Shown piece after piece: positions 54,737 through 63,290 of a DNA stretch of 64,000 bases. Both the position numbers and the translations under genes were made by a program. Source of the DNA: Sphingobacterium spiritivorum ATCC 33861 (GTDB lineage Bacteria > Bacteroidota > Bacteroidia > Sphingobacteriales > Sphingobacteriaceae). Within the stretch, counting starts at the first letter, position 1. Each line of letters opens with the position of its first letter. The notes beneath the pieces are model-generated. The model ran no database searches and had not been told where the DNA came from. It worked only from the letters and a program-made list of their open reading frames with translations. Where the stretch lies: the NCBI RefSeq assembly GCF_000143765.1, contig NZ_GL379770.1, positions 124,001 through 188,000 on the forward strand. The letters run 5' to 3'.

Positions 54737-55252
54737 ATGACAAAAAAGGCTAGATATATAGTCATTGCCATTGCTGTATGCTTTCTTCTCTATGCCATCT
54801 ATGCCGGGCACTATTACGCTTGTGTCTATATCGTAGGTGGTATTGGTTATTTAGTGTGGAGCCAGTATAGAGAAGGATCTGTATTTATGGCGACACAGGC
54901 TTTTCATAAGCAGGATTATGAAAAAACAAAACAACTGCTTTCAGAAGTAACGAATCCGGATGCATTACGCAAAGGAAGGCGTAACTTTTATGAATTCATG
55001 ATGGGAAATATTGCCCTCAAGGAAGATCGTATTGACGAAGCAGAATATCATTTTCAGCTTGCATCACGCTTACCCTGGAAACGGGAACATGAAAAGGGAA
55101 TGGTGCTGATCAATCTTGCCAATATCAACCTCAGAAAACAAGCATATGACAGAGTGAAAGCTTATCTGGATGTGGCAAATAAATTGAAATTGACAGAGCG
55201 TCAGAAATCAATTGTTGAAAAAATAGAAAACGAATTATCAAAACATTTATAG
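54737..55252 (+). CDS. Membrane-anchored TPR-like protein
   Basis: A 171-aa protein with one or two N-terminal TM segments (about 7-24 and 28-42) and a C-terminal alpha-repeat region of TPR type (AFHKQDYEKTKQLLSEV, RIDEAEYHFQLASRLPW, MVLINLANINLRKQAYDRV). It sits 6 nt after the response regulator and its stop overlaps the hemE start by 1 nt. The role is unknown. Confidence 0.7.
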   Translation: MTKKARYIVIAIAVCFLLYAIYAGHYYACVYIVGGIGYLVWSQYREGSVFMATQAFHKQDYEKTKQLLSEVTNPDALRKGRRNFYEFMMGNIALKEDRIDEAEYHFQLASRLPWKREHEKGMVLINLANINLRKQAYDRVKAYLDVANKLKLTERQKSIVEKIENELSKHL

Positions 55253-56289
55253 TGAATAAAACTTTACAAAACGATTTATTTATCAGAGCTGCTTTTGGAC
55301 AGCAAACCGAGCGTCCGCCAGTCTGGATGATGCGTCAGGCAGGACGTTACATGCCTGAGTATTGGGAAATCAAGAATAAATATACTTTTCTTGAGATGTG
55401 CAAAACTCCCGAAATAGCTGCCGATGTAACGATGTTGCCGGTAGACCTGCTGGATATTGATGCTGCTATTTTATTTTCGGATATTCTGGTGACTCCGGAA
55501 GCGATGGGTGGAGATTTGTCTTTTGAGCAGGGGGTAGGACCTCGTTTTTCCAATCCGGTCAGAAACTGGGAAGATGCAGAAAAACTGAATGCACAAAGTG
55601 CAGACAGATTGCAGTATGTGGCAGATGCGATCAAAGTGATCCAGGAGCGGTTGAATGGAAGTATTCCGTTGATAGGTTTTGCCGGTGCTCCTTTTACGAT
55701 CCTGAGTTATCTGGTAGAAGGTAAATCGTCACGAGATTTTAAGCTCACTAAAACACTGTTGAATAATGATCCTAAACTGGCTCATTATATCTTACAAAAG
55801 ATCACCGATCTTACTGTTGATTATCTGAATATGCAGATCGCTGCGGGTGTGAATGCCGTTCAGTTGTTCGACAGCTGGGCTATGGCATTGACCTGGAATG
55901 ATTATATCGAATTTGGTCATGCTTACACACAGCAGATTATTTCCCGTATCAACAGAGAAAGTATTCCTGTTATCTCATTCGCACGCGGTAGTTCCGTTTT
56001 CTATCCTATTATGAGTGAAGCAAAGCCGGATGTTATATCATTAGACTGGAATGCTGATATTCTGAATGTAAAAAATAATCTGCCAAAAGAAATTGCGGTT
56101 CAGGGAAATTTTGATCCGATTATTCTGTATGCAGATAAGCCTGTAATCAGAAAAAAAATACATGAACTGTTCGAACGTATGAGAGGACAGGATGGCTTTT
56201 TGTTCAATCTGGGACATGGTATTATGCCGGATATGCCTTTTGATCATGTCAAATACACCGTGGATGTAATTAAAGAATTCAGATACTAA
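55252..56289 (+). CDS. hemE: Uroporphyrinogen decarboxylase
   Basis: A 345-aa cytosolic enzyme that removes four carboxyl groups from uroporphyrinogen III to give coproporphyrinogen III. The motifs PPVWMMRQAGRYMPEY, the catalytic Asp in ALFSDILVTPEAMG-like AAILFSDIL, and GFAGAPFTILSYLVEG are present, with NLGHGIMPDMP near the end. GTG start at 55252 overlaps the upstream stop. Encoded in a kinase operon, which is worth noting. Confidence 0.95.
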   Translation: MNKTLQNDLFIRAAFGQQTERPPVWMMRQAGRYMPEYWEIKNKYTFLEMCKTPEIAADVTMLPVDLLDIDAAILFSDILVTPEAMGGDLSFEQGVGPRFSNPVRNWEDAEKLNAQSADRLQYVADAIKVIQERLNGSIPLIGFAGAPFTILSYLVEGKSSRDFKLTKTLLNNDPKLAHYILQKITDLTVDYLNMQIAAGVNAVQLFDSWAMALTWNDYIEFGHAYTQQIISRINRESIPVISFARGSSVFYPIMSEAKPDVISLDWNADILNVKNNLPKEIAVQGNFDPIILYADKPVIRKKIHELFERMRGQDGFLFNLGHGIMPDMPFDHVKYTVDVIKEFRY

Positions 56290-56312
56290 TACCACATAAG
56301 TGCAGTATCTGT

Positions 56313-56400
56313 AAGATGCTGTCTGGATAAGTTTGGTTGGATTTGGGAAACTGCATTTGTTTTGCAAGCGGCACAAAGGCATCTGTTCAGACAGCTTCTT
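56313..56400. repeat. 13-bp inverted repeat with 62-nt loop (MITE-like or structured RNA)
   Basis: Left arm 56313-56325 and right arm 56388-56400 pair at 12 of 13 positions (core GCTGTCTG with CAGACAGC). It fills the gap between hemE and the hemJ promoter. It could be an untranslated RNA fold, a relic of a short mobile element, or a weak terminator; the right arm is followed by a T-rich stretch. Confidence 0.4.
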
Positions 56401-56402
56401 TA

Positions 56403-56410
56403 TATCTTTG
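56403..56410 (+). promoter_or_regulatory. -7 element of hemJ
   Basis: TATCTTTG fits TAnnTTTG, 22 nt before the ATG at 56433. Confidence 0.55.
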
Positions 56411-56432
56411 TTCAAAATAGAATATTCATTAC

Positions 56433-56966
56433 ATGGTTTATTTATACGCTAAAGCGATTCATATTATTTTTGTCGTATGCTGGATGGCCGGATTGTTTTA
56501 TATCGTCCGGTTGTTTATCTATCATATAGAAGCCAAGCGTAAATCTGCCGGGGAATATACGATACTGCATAAGCAGTTTGTGATTATGGAATCGAAGTTG
56601 TGGTGGATCATCACGACACCAGCTATGTACCTGACTATCGCCGCTGGCGCGCTCATGCTTTATCTCAGTCCGTCGTGGCTGCAAATGGGCTGGATGCATG
56701 TCAAACTGCTGTTTGTAGCAGGGCTCGTCGTTTACCATTTTATATGTCAGAGGATTATGCGTCAGTTAGCTGCCGAAACCTGTACATGGTCTTCCACCAA
56801 TCTGCGTTTGTGGAATGAACTGGCTACTCTTTTTCTGTTTGCCATTGTGTTTACGATTGTACTCAAGTCTGCTATCAACTGGATCTTTGGAGTAGTGGGA
56901 CTGGTCGGATTGTCTGTTGTACTGATGATGGCCGTCAAACTTTATAAGAAGTATAGAAAATCTTAA
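56433..56966 (+). CDS. hemJ: HemJ-type protoporphyrinogen IX oxidase (CopD-like membrane protein)
   Basis: A 177-aa membrane protein with about four to five TM helices. The N-terminal KAIHIIFVVCWMAGLFYIVRL with conserved His and HxEAKxK pattern, and the later MGWMHVKLLFVAGLVVYH, fit HemJ, the oxygen-independent-like PPO of many bacteria, acting late in heme synthesis. Neighbouring hemE supports this. It resembles CopD domain proteins, so the annotation CopD would be the alternative. Confidence 0.85.
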   Translation: MVYLYAKAIHIIFVVCWMAGLFYIVRLFIYHIEAKRKSAGEYTILHKQFVIMESKLWWIITTPAMYLTIAAGALMLYLSPSWLQMGWMHVKLLFVAGLVVYHFICQRIMRQLAAETCTWSSTNLRLWNELATLFLFAIVFTIVLKSAINWIFGVVGLVGLSVVLMMAVKLYKKYRKS

Positions 56967-57024
56967 AGCCTCTTAATCCTTTCCCTTACATAGTAGTCAT
57001 AGAATTAAATTAATATCCTATTAT

Positions 57025-57774
57025 ATGATTATTCGTAAACTCTTTTTTAGCCTTATTGCATTTCTTTGCCTGACAAGTGCTTTTGCTCAGACCCCTAATT
57101 CTACGAATGGTGTATTCAGCGTTTTTTCGGAGCGGGAGCCTTTTATTTTATATCTTAATAATGTTCGTTACAACGATCAGTACAGCACTGCAGTACGTAT
57201 TGAACGATTAGAAAAGAGATCCTACGATGTACGTCTGGAATTCAAAAACAGAAGACTGGCGAGTATCGTCTCCTACAATTTCAGACCTACAGATGAAGAC
57301 GGTTATTTTATGGATAAAATGTATCTTGTGCGTTATTCCAGAGTCGGAAGACCGGAATTAAGGTTATTTGCCATGTTTCCTGTAGAATTCAGAATGCCGG
57401 ATCAGCGTAGTTTTGATACCTATGATTTTGGTTATCCTAATGATCCTGTTTTTGTTGATCCCGGAGAAGGAGAATATAGCCAAAGAGTCATGACAGCCGA
57501 AGAGTTAAAGGATGCTATACGTGTTGTCAATCGGCAGGGGTTTGATAGTGACAAAGCCAAGGTAGCCTCTATGATCGCACAGAAAAACAGTATGACCGTA
57601 AAGCAGATCGGTCAGGTACTGGATTTATTTTCGTTTGATGATGGGAAACTGACATTTGCCCGGGCAGCCTACGCTACTTGTTATGACCGTAGAAATTACC
57701 ATACCTTACTGGACAAACTTGTCTTTTCAGATAGCAAAGAAAAGTTAATGTCGTTTATCAATTCTTCTAAATAA
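57025..57774 (+). CDS. Secreted DUF4476-domain protein
   Basis: A 249-aa exported protein. Signal peptide (MIIRKLFFSLIAFLCLTSAF ending in AQ), a beta-rich middle (FILYLNNVRYNDQYSTAVRIE), and a C-terminal DUF4476 helical domain (AEELKDAIRVVNRQGFDSDK to the end). DUF4476 function is unknown. It ends at a large palindrome shared with the convergent gabD. Confidence 0.75.
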   Translation: MIIRKLFFSLIAFLCLTSAFAQTPNSTNGVFSVFSEREPFILYLNNVRYNDQYSTAVRIERLEKRSYDVRLEFKNRRLASIVSYNFRPTDEDGYFMDKMYLVRYSRVGRPELRLFAMFPVEFRMPDQRSFDTYDFGYPNDPVFVDPGEGEYSQRVMTAEELKDAIRVVNRQGFDSDKAKVASMIAQKNSMTVKQIGQVLDLFSFDDGKLTFARAAYATCYDRRNYHTLLDKLVFSDSKEKLMSFINSSK

Positions 57775-57780
57775 GCTGAG

Positions 57781-57821
57781 TATTTATGTTTTGGCGTTTA
57801 TTAAACGCCAAAACATAAATA
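57781..57821. terminator. 20-bp palindromic terminator overlapping the gabD stop
   Basis: Two perfect 20-bp arms (57781-57800 with 57802-57821; core TTTTGGCGTTTA) are separated by one base. The right arm contains the last six codons and stop of gabD. It lies just past the DUF4476 stop and serves convergent transcripts. Confidence 0.8.
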
Positions 57822-59231
57822 TTTGATTTCCATATACTCATCCAGTCCGTATCTGGAACCTTCGCGACCTACCCCGGATTCTTTGACTCCGCCAAAAGGA
57901 GCTGCAGCATTGGATATCAATCCTACATTAATACCCACCATACCTGCCTCTAATCTTTCTGCAACACGTAAACAGCGATTCAACTGCTGACTGTAAAAAT
58001 AAGAAGCCAGTCCGAATTCTGTATCGTTAGCCAATGTGATAGCTTCTTCTTCTGTCGTAAATCTGAAAAGAGCACATACCGGTCCAAATGTTTCTTCATG
58101 TGCGATCAGTGCATCTGTCGGGACATGAGTCAGCACTGTAGGTTCAAAGAATAATCCGTCTATATGCTTTCCTCCGGCAGCAATTTTAGCTCCCCGTTTT
58201 GTTGCATCAGCTACATGTAGCTCTACCTTTTCAAGTCCTTTTGCATTGATTAGCGGACCCACCTGAACCCCTTTGTCCAAACCATTTCCTACTTTTAGTC
58301 CCTTTACAGCCTGCGTGAGTTTTTTTGAAAAAGTATCATATACACTGTCCTGAACATAAAATCTGTTGACAGACACACAGGTCTGACCTGAATTTCTGAA
58401 TTTTGCTGCGATCGCTCCCTGTACAGCAGCGTCTATATCTGCATCATCAAACACTATGAAAGGCGCGTTACCACCTAATTCCATAGACAATTTTTTGATA
58501 TTCGAAGCGGATTGTTCCATTAGCGTTTTTCCGACTTCGGTAGAGCCTGTGAAAGATAATTTCCGGATACTTTTATGAGTCGCCAGTTCTTTACCTATAC
58601 CGGCACTATCCTTACCGGTGATAACATTGATAACGCCTTTAGGCAGTCCCGCTTCTTCCGCAAGCTTTGCAATAGCGATTGCTGTAAAAGGAGTTTGAGA
58701 TGCCGGTTTTAATATGACCGTGCAACCTGCAGCCAGTGCGGGCGCTACTTTACGAGTCACCATTGCTAAAGGGAAATTCCAGGGAGTAATGGCCGCCACA
58801 ACTCCTATTCCCTGTTTGATAGTCATCAGGTGCATTCCTTTTTTTGAAGAGGGGATGGTTTCTCCGTAAGCACGTTTGGCTTCTTCAGCAAACCACTCGA
58901 CGAATGAGTTGCCATAATCTACTTCCGTAAGAGACTCCTGTAAAGGTTTTCCGCTTTCCAGTGTCATAATCTCAGCAAGAGCTTTTTTATTTTCGAGGAT
59001 CAGCTCATACCACTTCCGGATCAGGGCAGAGCGCTCTCCCGAAGGTACATCACGCCAGGATAACCAGGCTTTTTCTGCTGCAACGATTGCTTTCGTACAT
59101 TCTTTGACCGAAAGATCAGGCAGCGCGTCGATAACCTTTCCGGTTGCAGGATTAATGACATCAAATGTTTTTGTACCGGAAACGAATTTACCGTTGATAT
59201 ATGCTTTGTTAATCAATAATGAGTTTTTCAT
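57801..59231 (-). CDS. gabD: NAD(P)-dependent succinate-semialdehyde dehydrogenase
   Basis: A 476-aa aldehyde dehydrogenase. The motifs TPWNFPLAMVTRKVAPALAA, FTGSTEVGKTLM, MELGGNAPFIV (general-base Glu) and GQTCVSVNRFYV (catalytic Cys) are intact. Closest to the GabD class that oxidises succinate semialdehyde to succinate; other semialdehydes are possible. Its last codons form one arm of the terminator palindrome. It stands alone on the minus strand. Confidence 0.88.
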   Translation of the reverse strand: MKNSLLINKAYINGKFVSGTKTFDVINPATGKVIDALPDLSVKECTKAIVAAEKAWLSWRDVPSGERSALIRKWYELILENKKALAEIMTLESGKPLQESLTEVDYGNSFVEWFAEEAKRAYGETIPSSKKGMHLMTIKQGIGVVAAITPWNFPLAMVTRKVAPALAAGCTVILKPASQTPFTAIAIAKLAEEAGLPKGVINVITGKDSAGIGKELATHKSIRKLSFTGSTEVGKTLMEQSASNIKKLSMELGGNAPFIVFDDADIDAAVQGAIAAKFRNSGQTCVSVNRFYVQDSVYDTFSKKLTQAVKGLKVGNGLDKGVQVGPLINAKGLEKVELHVADATKRGAKIAAGGKHIDGLFFEPTVLTHVPTDALIAHEETFGPVCALFRFTTEEEAITLANDTEFGLASYFYSQQLNRCLRVAERLEAGMVGINVGLISNAAAPFGGVKESGVGREGSRYGLDEYMEIKYLCFGV

Positions 59232-59324
59232 CTGTATATAATTTGTATTAAGGGCGATGATACAACTGATTTGAGGCAGGTGTATTCATCAGGATTTTAT
59301 ATCTGTTTGAATAGAACAGTGCTA

Positions 59325-59717
59325 TCAGATAAAATGCTGACGTTCCTCAGCAGTCGGAACCCGGCATTGTTCTCTTTTGCCGAACCATTTGTATCTGTTG
59401 CGTGCTATAAAGTCATAACAACGATCGCGTAAAGAAGTTGGCAGCGGCTTGAAAATAAAACAAAGAGACCAGGGAAATCCCATATCCTTAGCGATATAAA
59501 GCACAGCATTGCTTTTATTCCAGACTTTGTTTTGTCTGATATAGAGGATGGAGTCCAGCTGATGTCCGGTTTGTTGTTGCACTTGCTGACCAAGAGGAGA
59601 TTGCAGCGATGAAAAATAAAATTTATGCTGCCTGTCGTGCTTCATAATAAAATTCACCGTGCCATTGCAGACATTACAGATGCCATCGAATAAAACGATA
59701 TTTTTAGTATGTAGCAT
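59325..59717 (-). CDS. DCC-family thiol-disulfide oxidoreductase-like protein
   Basis: A 130-aa protein with the DCC signature near the start: NIVLFDGICNVCNGTVNFI (DxxCxxC). Related to YuxK, a family of thioredoxin-like proteins of unclear role. I start at ATG 59717. A -7-like TAATTTTG directly abuts the ATG, so the real promoter or start needs care. Confidence 0.8.
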   Translation of the reverse strand: MLHTKNIVLFDGICNVCNGTVNFIMKHDRQHKFYFSSLQSPLGQQVQQQTGHQLDSILYIRQNKVWNKSNAVLYIAKDMGFPWSLCFIFKPLPTSLRDRCYDFIARNRYKWFGKREQCRVPTAEERQHFI

Positions 59718-59869
59718 CAAAATTACTGTTTTATTAACCTTATAAAAGTACGTATAATCACATCTAATAAGGCCATTTTGAAGTCAAAAAGAGAATGTGA
59801 AATCCTTATCTCTAATCCTGAAATTGAAAAACATAAACTCTTCTTCTCTCCGAATACATCTTTTTTGGC

Positions 59870-59877
59870 TAGATTTG
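59870..59877 (+). promoter_or_regulatory. -7 element of the response-regulator/kinase operon
   Basis: TAGATTTG fits TAnnTTTG, 24 nt before the ATG at 59902. Confidence 0.55.
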
Positions 59878-59901
59878 AAGTATTGGACTATTAGACAGAT
59901 T

Positions 59902-60579
59902 ATGCAGATATTACTTGTAGAAGATGATGCCCGGATCAGTGATTTTATTGTCAAAGGACTGGAAGAGAACGGATTTAATGTACAACTGTGTGTATCTGCT
60001 GAAGAGGCACGTGAAGTCGTTTTCGAACATAGCTTTGATGTCATTATTATGGATGTAATGCTGCCCGGTATTGATGGTATCCAGCTTACGAAAATGATCC
60101 GTTATAAAAAGAATCTGACGCCTATACTGATGCTGAGTGCATTGAATGAAGCCGAAGACAAGATTGCAGCTCTGGATAGTGGTGCCGATGATTTTCTGGT
60201 CAAGCCCTTTCATTTCAAAGAACTTATTTCCCGTATCAATGCATTGACACGAAGAACGAAATACCAAAAACAGGAAGTATTGAGTAACAGTCTTGTCATC
60301 CAGAATTTAAAGATCGATCGGGATAAATATGCGGTATATCAGGATGGTGAGAAAATTGAGCTTTCTCCAAAAGAGTTCAAATTATTATTATATCTGGCAG
60401 AAAATACCGATAAAGTAGTATCACGTACAATGGTCTTAAATGCGGTATGGGGAATCAATTTTGATAATAATACCAATGTGGTAGATGTATATATATCATA
60501 TCTGCGCAACAAAATAGATGAAAGTAAACATCAATTCATTCTGACTGTAAAAGGTACAGGATATATGTTTCAGGGATAA
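59902..60579 (+). CDS. OmpR-type response regulator (CusR/CopR-like)
   Basis: A 225-aa regulator: receiver with VEDDARISDF, phospho-acceptor Asp51 (IIMDVMLPGIDG) and KPFHFKEL, followed by a winged-helix domain (ELSPKEFKLLLYLAENTDKV, LTVKGTGYMFQG). I start at MQILLVEDDAR (ATG 59902). It is 1 nt from the kinase gene. Its target is probably the downstream CusC-like operon, by proximity and by the phased TCTAA boxes. Confidence 0.9.
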   Translation: MQILLVEDDARISDFIVKGLEENGFNVQLCVSAEEAREVVFEHSFDVIIMDVMLPGIDGIQLTKMIRYKKNLTPILMLSALNEAEDKIAALDSGADDFLVKPFHFKELISRINALTRRTKYQKQEVLSNSLVIQNLKIDRDKYAVYQDGEKIELSPKEFKLLLYLAENTDKVVSRTMVLNAVWGINFDNNTNVVDVYISYLRNKIDESKHQFILTVKGTGYMFQG

Positions 60580-60580
60580 T

Positions 60581-61930
60581 ATGAATTTAAGAAACAGATT
60601 AGCATTTATTACTTCACTGATATTCGGTGTGATCTTCTCTGTGGCTGCAATTCTTATTTACTGGACATTTTATAAATCATCGGAACGTTCCGTCTTCAAG
60701 GAACTGGAGAAAACCTGCCTTATTACGGGTATCTATTATCTGGAAAAAGATGAACAATCCGGAGAAAAGCATAATGAGTTTAAAATTCAGTTTGAAAACC
60801 TGATCCACCGCTCCCGTGTAGCCATTTATGACGCTACAGGTAAAGTCCGGTTCGGAGACCTTATGCATGATCAAAACATATCAGCAGACAGGCTGAATCA
60901 ATTGAAAAAAAGCAAAAAGATTTCTTTCCAATCCACTAACCATTTCTATTATGGTATGTATTATCCGGACAATCAGGGTGATTTTTATGTCTTTGTGAAA
61001 GAACAGAATTCGGAATTTGAAAATCAGATCAACAGACTCCTGGCTATTGTGGTAGTAGTACTGCTGGCAGCCTGGACGAGTATAGTCGTACTGGCTAAGG
61101 TGTTGAGCAAGATCGCTTACAGACCGATAAAAAGGGTGGTGGAAGAAGTGCGTAATAAAGAGATAGCTACTATTCATCAGCCGATTTCTTCTATAGATTC
61201 GGGAGATGAGCTTCAGGAATTGGTAGACACCTACAATGCGTTGTTGAGTAGAGTTTCCGAGACCTTTGCAATCCAGAAAAATTTTGTCAGTTATGTTTCG
61301 CACGAATTCAGAACACCACTGACCGCTATATCCGGTACACTGGAAGTTTTTTCGCAGAAGGAACGAAGTCCGGAGGAATATCAGCGTGCTACGCGTATTG
61401 CACTTGAAAATGTAGATGCTTTGGAAGATATTCTCAATAATATGCTGATCCTGACGGAAGCACGGAATTCGACAGATGCTTTTCAGCAATTTCGTCTGGA
61501 TGAAGTGGTGTGGAACATTGTGAGTCAGTGCCAGGAGGACTATCAGGCACAGATAGATGTAGATCTGCAAGTAAGAAATCCGGATGTACTGAATGTGAAA
61601 GGTAATGAAGTGCTGATCCAGCTGTCTATTCTGAATATTGTAGAAAATGCCATTAAATATTCCGGTAATAAACCGGTACTGATCCGGCTGGAGCAGGTGA
61701 ATGAGCGATTAAACCTTTCTGTTATCGATCAGGGTATAGGTATCTCTGCTCATGATCTGCCTTTGATTACACAGACATTTTACAGAGGTAAGAATATCGG
61801 AGCGACGAAAGGTAGCGGTATCGGACTTTCACTGGCTTCTGTGATTTTCAAGCAACACAAAGTTGATTTTTATATCCAATCAAATCCGCAGGGAACAACT
61901 GTTGAGCTTTTGTTTCCAGGTACGCTCTAA
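60581..61930 (+). CDS. Sensor histidine kinase (CusS-like)
   Basis: A 449-aa kinase. TM1 (about 10-30), a periplasmic sensor domain (30-155), TM2 (about 153-172), HAMP-like linker, HisKA with His241 (YVSHEFRTPLTAISGTLEVF) and HATPase (ENAIKYSG, DQGIGIS, GSGIGLSLA). The periplasmic domain has few Cys/His. The link to metals is from the downstream CusCB-like genes, not from its own sequence. Confidence 0.88.
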   Translation: MNLRNRLAFITSLIFGVIFSVAAILIYWTFYKSSERSVFKELEKTCLITGIYYLEKDEQSGEKHNEFKIQFENLIHRSRVAIYDATGKVRFGDLMHDQNISADRLNQLKKSKKISFQSTNHFYYGMYYPDNQGDFYVFVKEQNSEFENQINRLLAIVVVVLLAAWTSIVVLAKVLSKIAYRPIKRVVEEVRNKEIATIHQPISSIDSGDELQELVDTYNALLSRVSETFAIQKNFVSYVSHEFRTPLTAISGTLEVFSQKERSPEEYQRATRIALENVDALEDILNNMLILTEARNSTDAFQQFRLDEVVWNIVSQCQEDYQAQIDVDLQVRNPDVLNVKGNEVLIQLSILNIVENAIKYSGNKPVLIRLEQVNERLNLSVIDQGIGISAHDLPLITQTFYRGKNIGATKGSGIGLSLASVIFKQHKVDFYIQSNPQGTTVELLFPGTL

Positions 61931-61964
61931 TTAAATTCTAACCCGTTCTAACCAAATTCTAATC
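61926..61964 (+). promoter_or_regulatory. Four phased TCTAA boxes (candidate response-regulator site)
   Basis: TCTAA occurs at 61926, 61937, 61947 and 61958, spaced 11, 10 and 11 bp, most with the extension TTCTAA[CT]C. The first overlaps the kinase stop codon. This direct-repeat array on one DNA face, 30-odd nt upstream of the -7 box, is what OmpR/PhoB-family regulators bind. Confidence 0.6.
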
Positions 61965-61995
61965 TTCCTCAAATCCGGGTGTAATCTGCCACGAT

Positions 61996-62003
61996 TAGTT
62001 TTG
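61996..62003 (+). promoter_or_regulatory. -7 element of the CusC-like operon
   Basis: TAGTTTTG fits TAnnTTTG, 17 nt before the GTG start at 62021. Confidence 0.55.
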
Positions 62004-62020
62004 TTGCAAAATTAAATCGT

Positions 62021-63289
62021 GTGAAATATTTAGCAGCTATAAGCATATTCATTACCGTTTCTTTTCAGAGTTTTGCGCAGCAGGACAGCGTTGTGGTTCG
62101 TTCCAAAGAGCAGATCGAACAACACTTTCTTTCTTCCAATCTGGAACTGCTGGCGGGGAAGTATAAGATTGAACAGTCAAGAGCAGCCATCCTGCAGGCC
62201 AAACTGTGGCCCAACCCTACATTTTCTATTTCGGAAGTCAATCTCTGGAAAAATAATCCTGTGGAGACCATGTCTCCGTTAATAGGGAACTGGGGAAGAA
62301 ATCAACAGGTAGCCTTAGAACTGGAACAACTTATCGAAACGGCGGGGAAACGTAAGAAGAGAGTAAGACTGGAGCAACTGAACCTTAAGAATCAGGAACT
62401 GGAATTTGAGGAAACATTGCGTAATCTGAAGTTCGACCTGCGGGAATCAGTAATTGAATTACAGAAGTTGCAGGGTCAGGAATCACTGTACCAATCCCAG
62501 TTTGAACTGTTCCGTAATCTGTCTGAGGCTTTTGAGAAACAATGGAAACAGGGCAATGTAAGTGAAATGGAATATGTGCGTATCCATTCGGAAATGTTGT
62601 CCTTTGAAAATGAACTGGCGGAAATCAGAGCCAGTAAGATTGACCTGATCAAAAAGATAAAGACCTATTCCAATGTAGAAGGACCGGAGTCTATTGTGCT
62701 GGCCAATGCCTTGCAGATCAATACGTACGTTATTCCGGATTTATTGAGATGGAAAGAGACTGCATTGGAGAACAGAGCGGATTTTCGGATGGCTAGCAAT
62801 CAACTGGACATCAGCAGGCAGCAATTGGTAATAGAAAAAGCAGAGCGAAAGCCTAATGTGCAATTAAGTCTGGGATACGATCGCGGAGGAAATGTGATGC
62901 CGGACTTCATCGGTCTTGGTGCGAGCATTGAACTCCCTGTTTTTAACCGTAATCAGGGGAATATCCGTATTGCACAACTGGAAATCGAAAAAAGTACTAC
63001 GGAGCTTACCCAAAATAAACTCATGATCGTAAATGAAATCGATGCAACGGTACAGCGGTTAGTTCAGTTGCAGCGGATTCTGGAAAAGCTGAGCGGTGCT
63101 TTTGATAAGCAACTGGATCTTTCCCTTGAGAAATATACCCGGAATTTTCAGAATCGTAATATTTCCGTAATGGAATTTGTGGATTTCGTGTCCTCTTATC
63201 TTGAAAACAAGAAAAACCTTATTGACCGTAAAGAACAATATTTAAAAACTATCGAAGAACTGCAATATGTTATCGGAAAAGATATTTAA
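62021..63289 (+). CDS. TolC-family outer-membrane protein (CusC-like)
   Basis: A 422-aa outer-membrane efflux channel. GTG start at 62021, signal peptide ending in SFAQ, then two OEP helical repeats with RSKEQIEQHFLSSNLELLAG and AKLWPNPTFSISEVNLW (typical of heavy-metal CusC/CzcC proteins). Its stop is 1 nt before the adaptor gene. Together they form a metal or drug efflux system. Confidence 0.85.
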   Translation: MKYLAAISIFITVSFQSFAQQDSVVVRSKEQIEQHFLSSNLELLAGKYKIEQSRAAILQAKLWPNPTFSISEVNLWKNNPVETMSPLIGNWGRNQQVALELEQLIETAGKRKKRVRLEQLNLKNQELEFEETLRNLKFDLRESVIELQKLQGQESLYQSQFELFRNLSEAFEKQWKQGNVSEMEYVRIHSEMLSFENELAEIRASKIDLIKKIKTYSNVEGPESIVLANALQINTYVIPDLLRWKETALENRADFRMASNQLDISRQQLVIEKAERKPNVQLSLGYDRGGNVMPDFIGLGASIELPVFNRNQGNIRIAQLEIEKSTTELTQNKLMIVNEIDATVQRLVQLQRILEKLSGAFDKQLDLSLEKYTRNFQNRNISVMEFVDFVSSYLENKKNLIDRKEQYLKTIEELQYVIGKDI

Positions 63290-63290
63290 G

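Noticed and set aside
59718..59725. A -7-like TAATTTTG directly adjacent to the DCC ATG.
   Set aside because: The box touches the start codon, so transcription would begin inside the gene. It is probably chance, unless translation starts further in.
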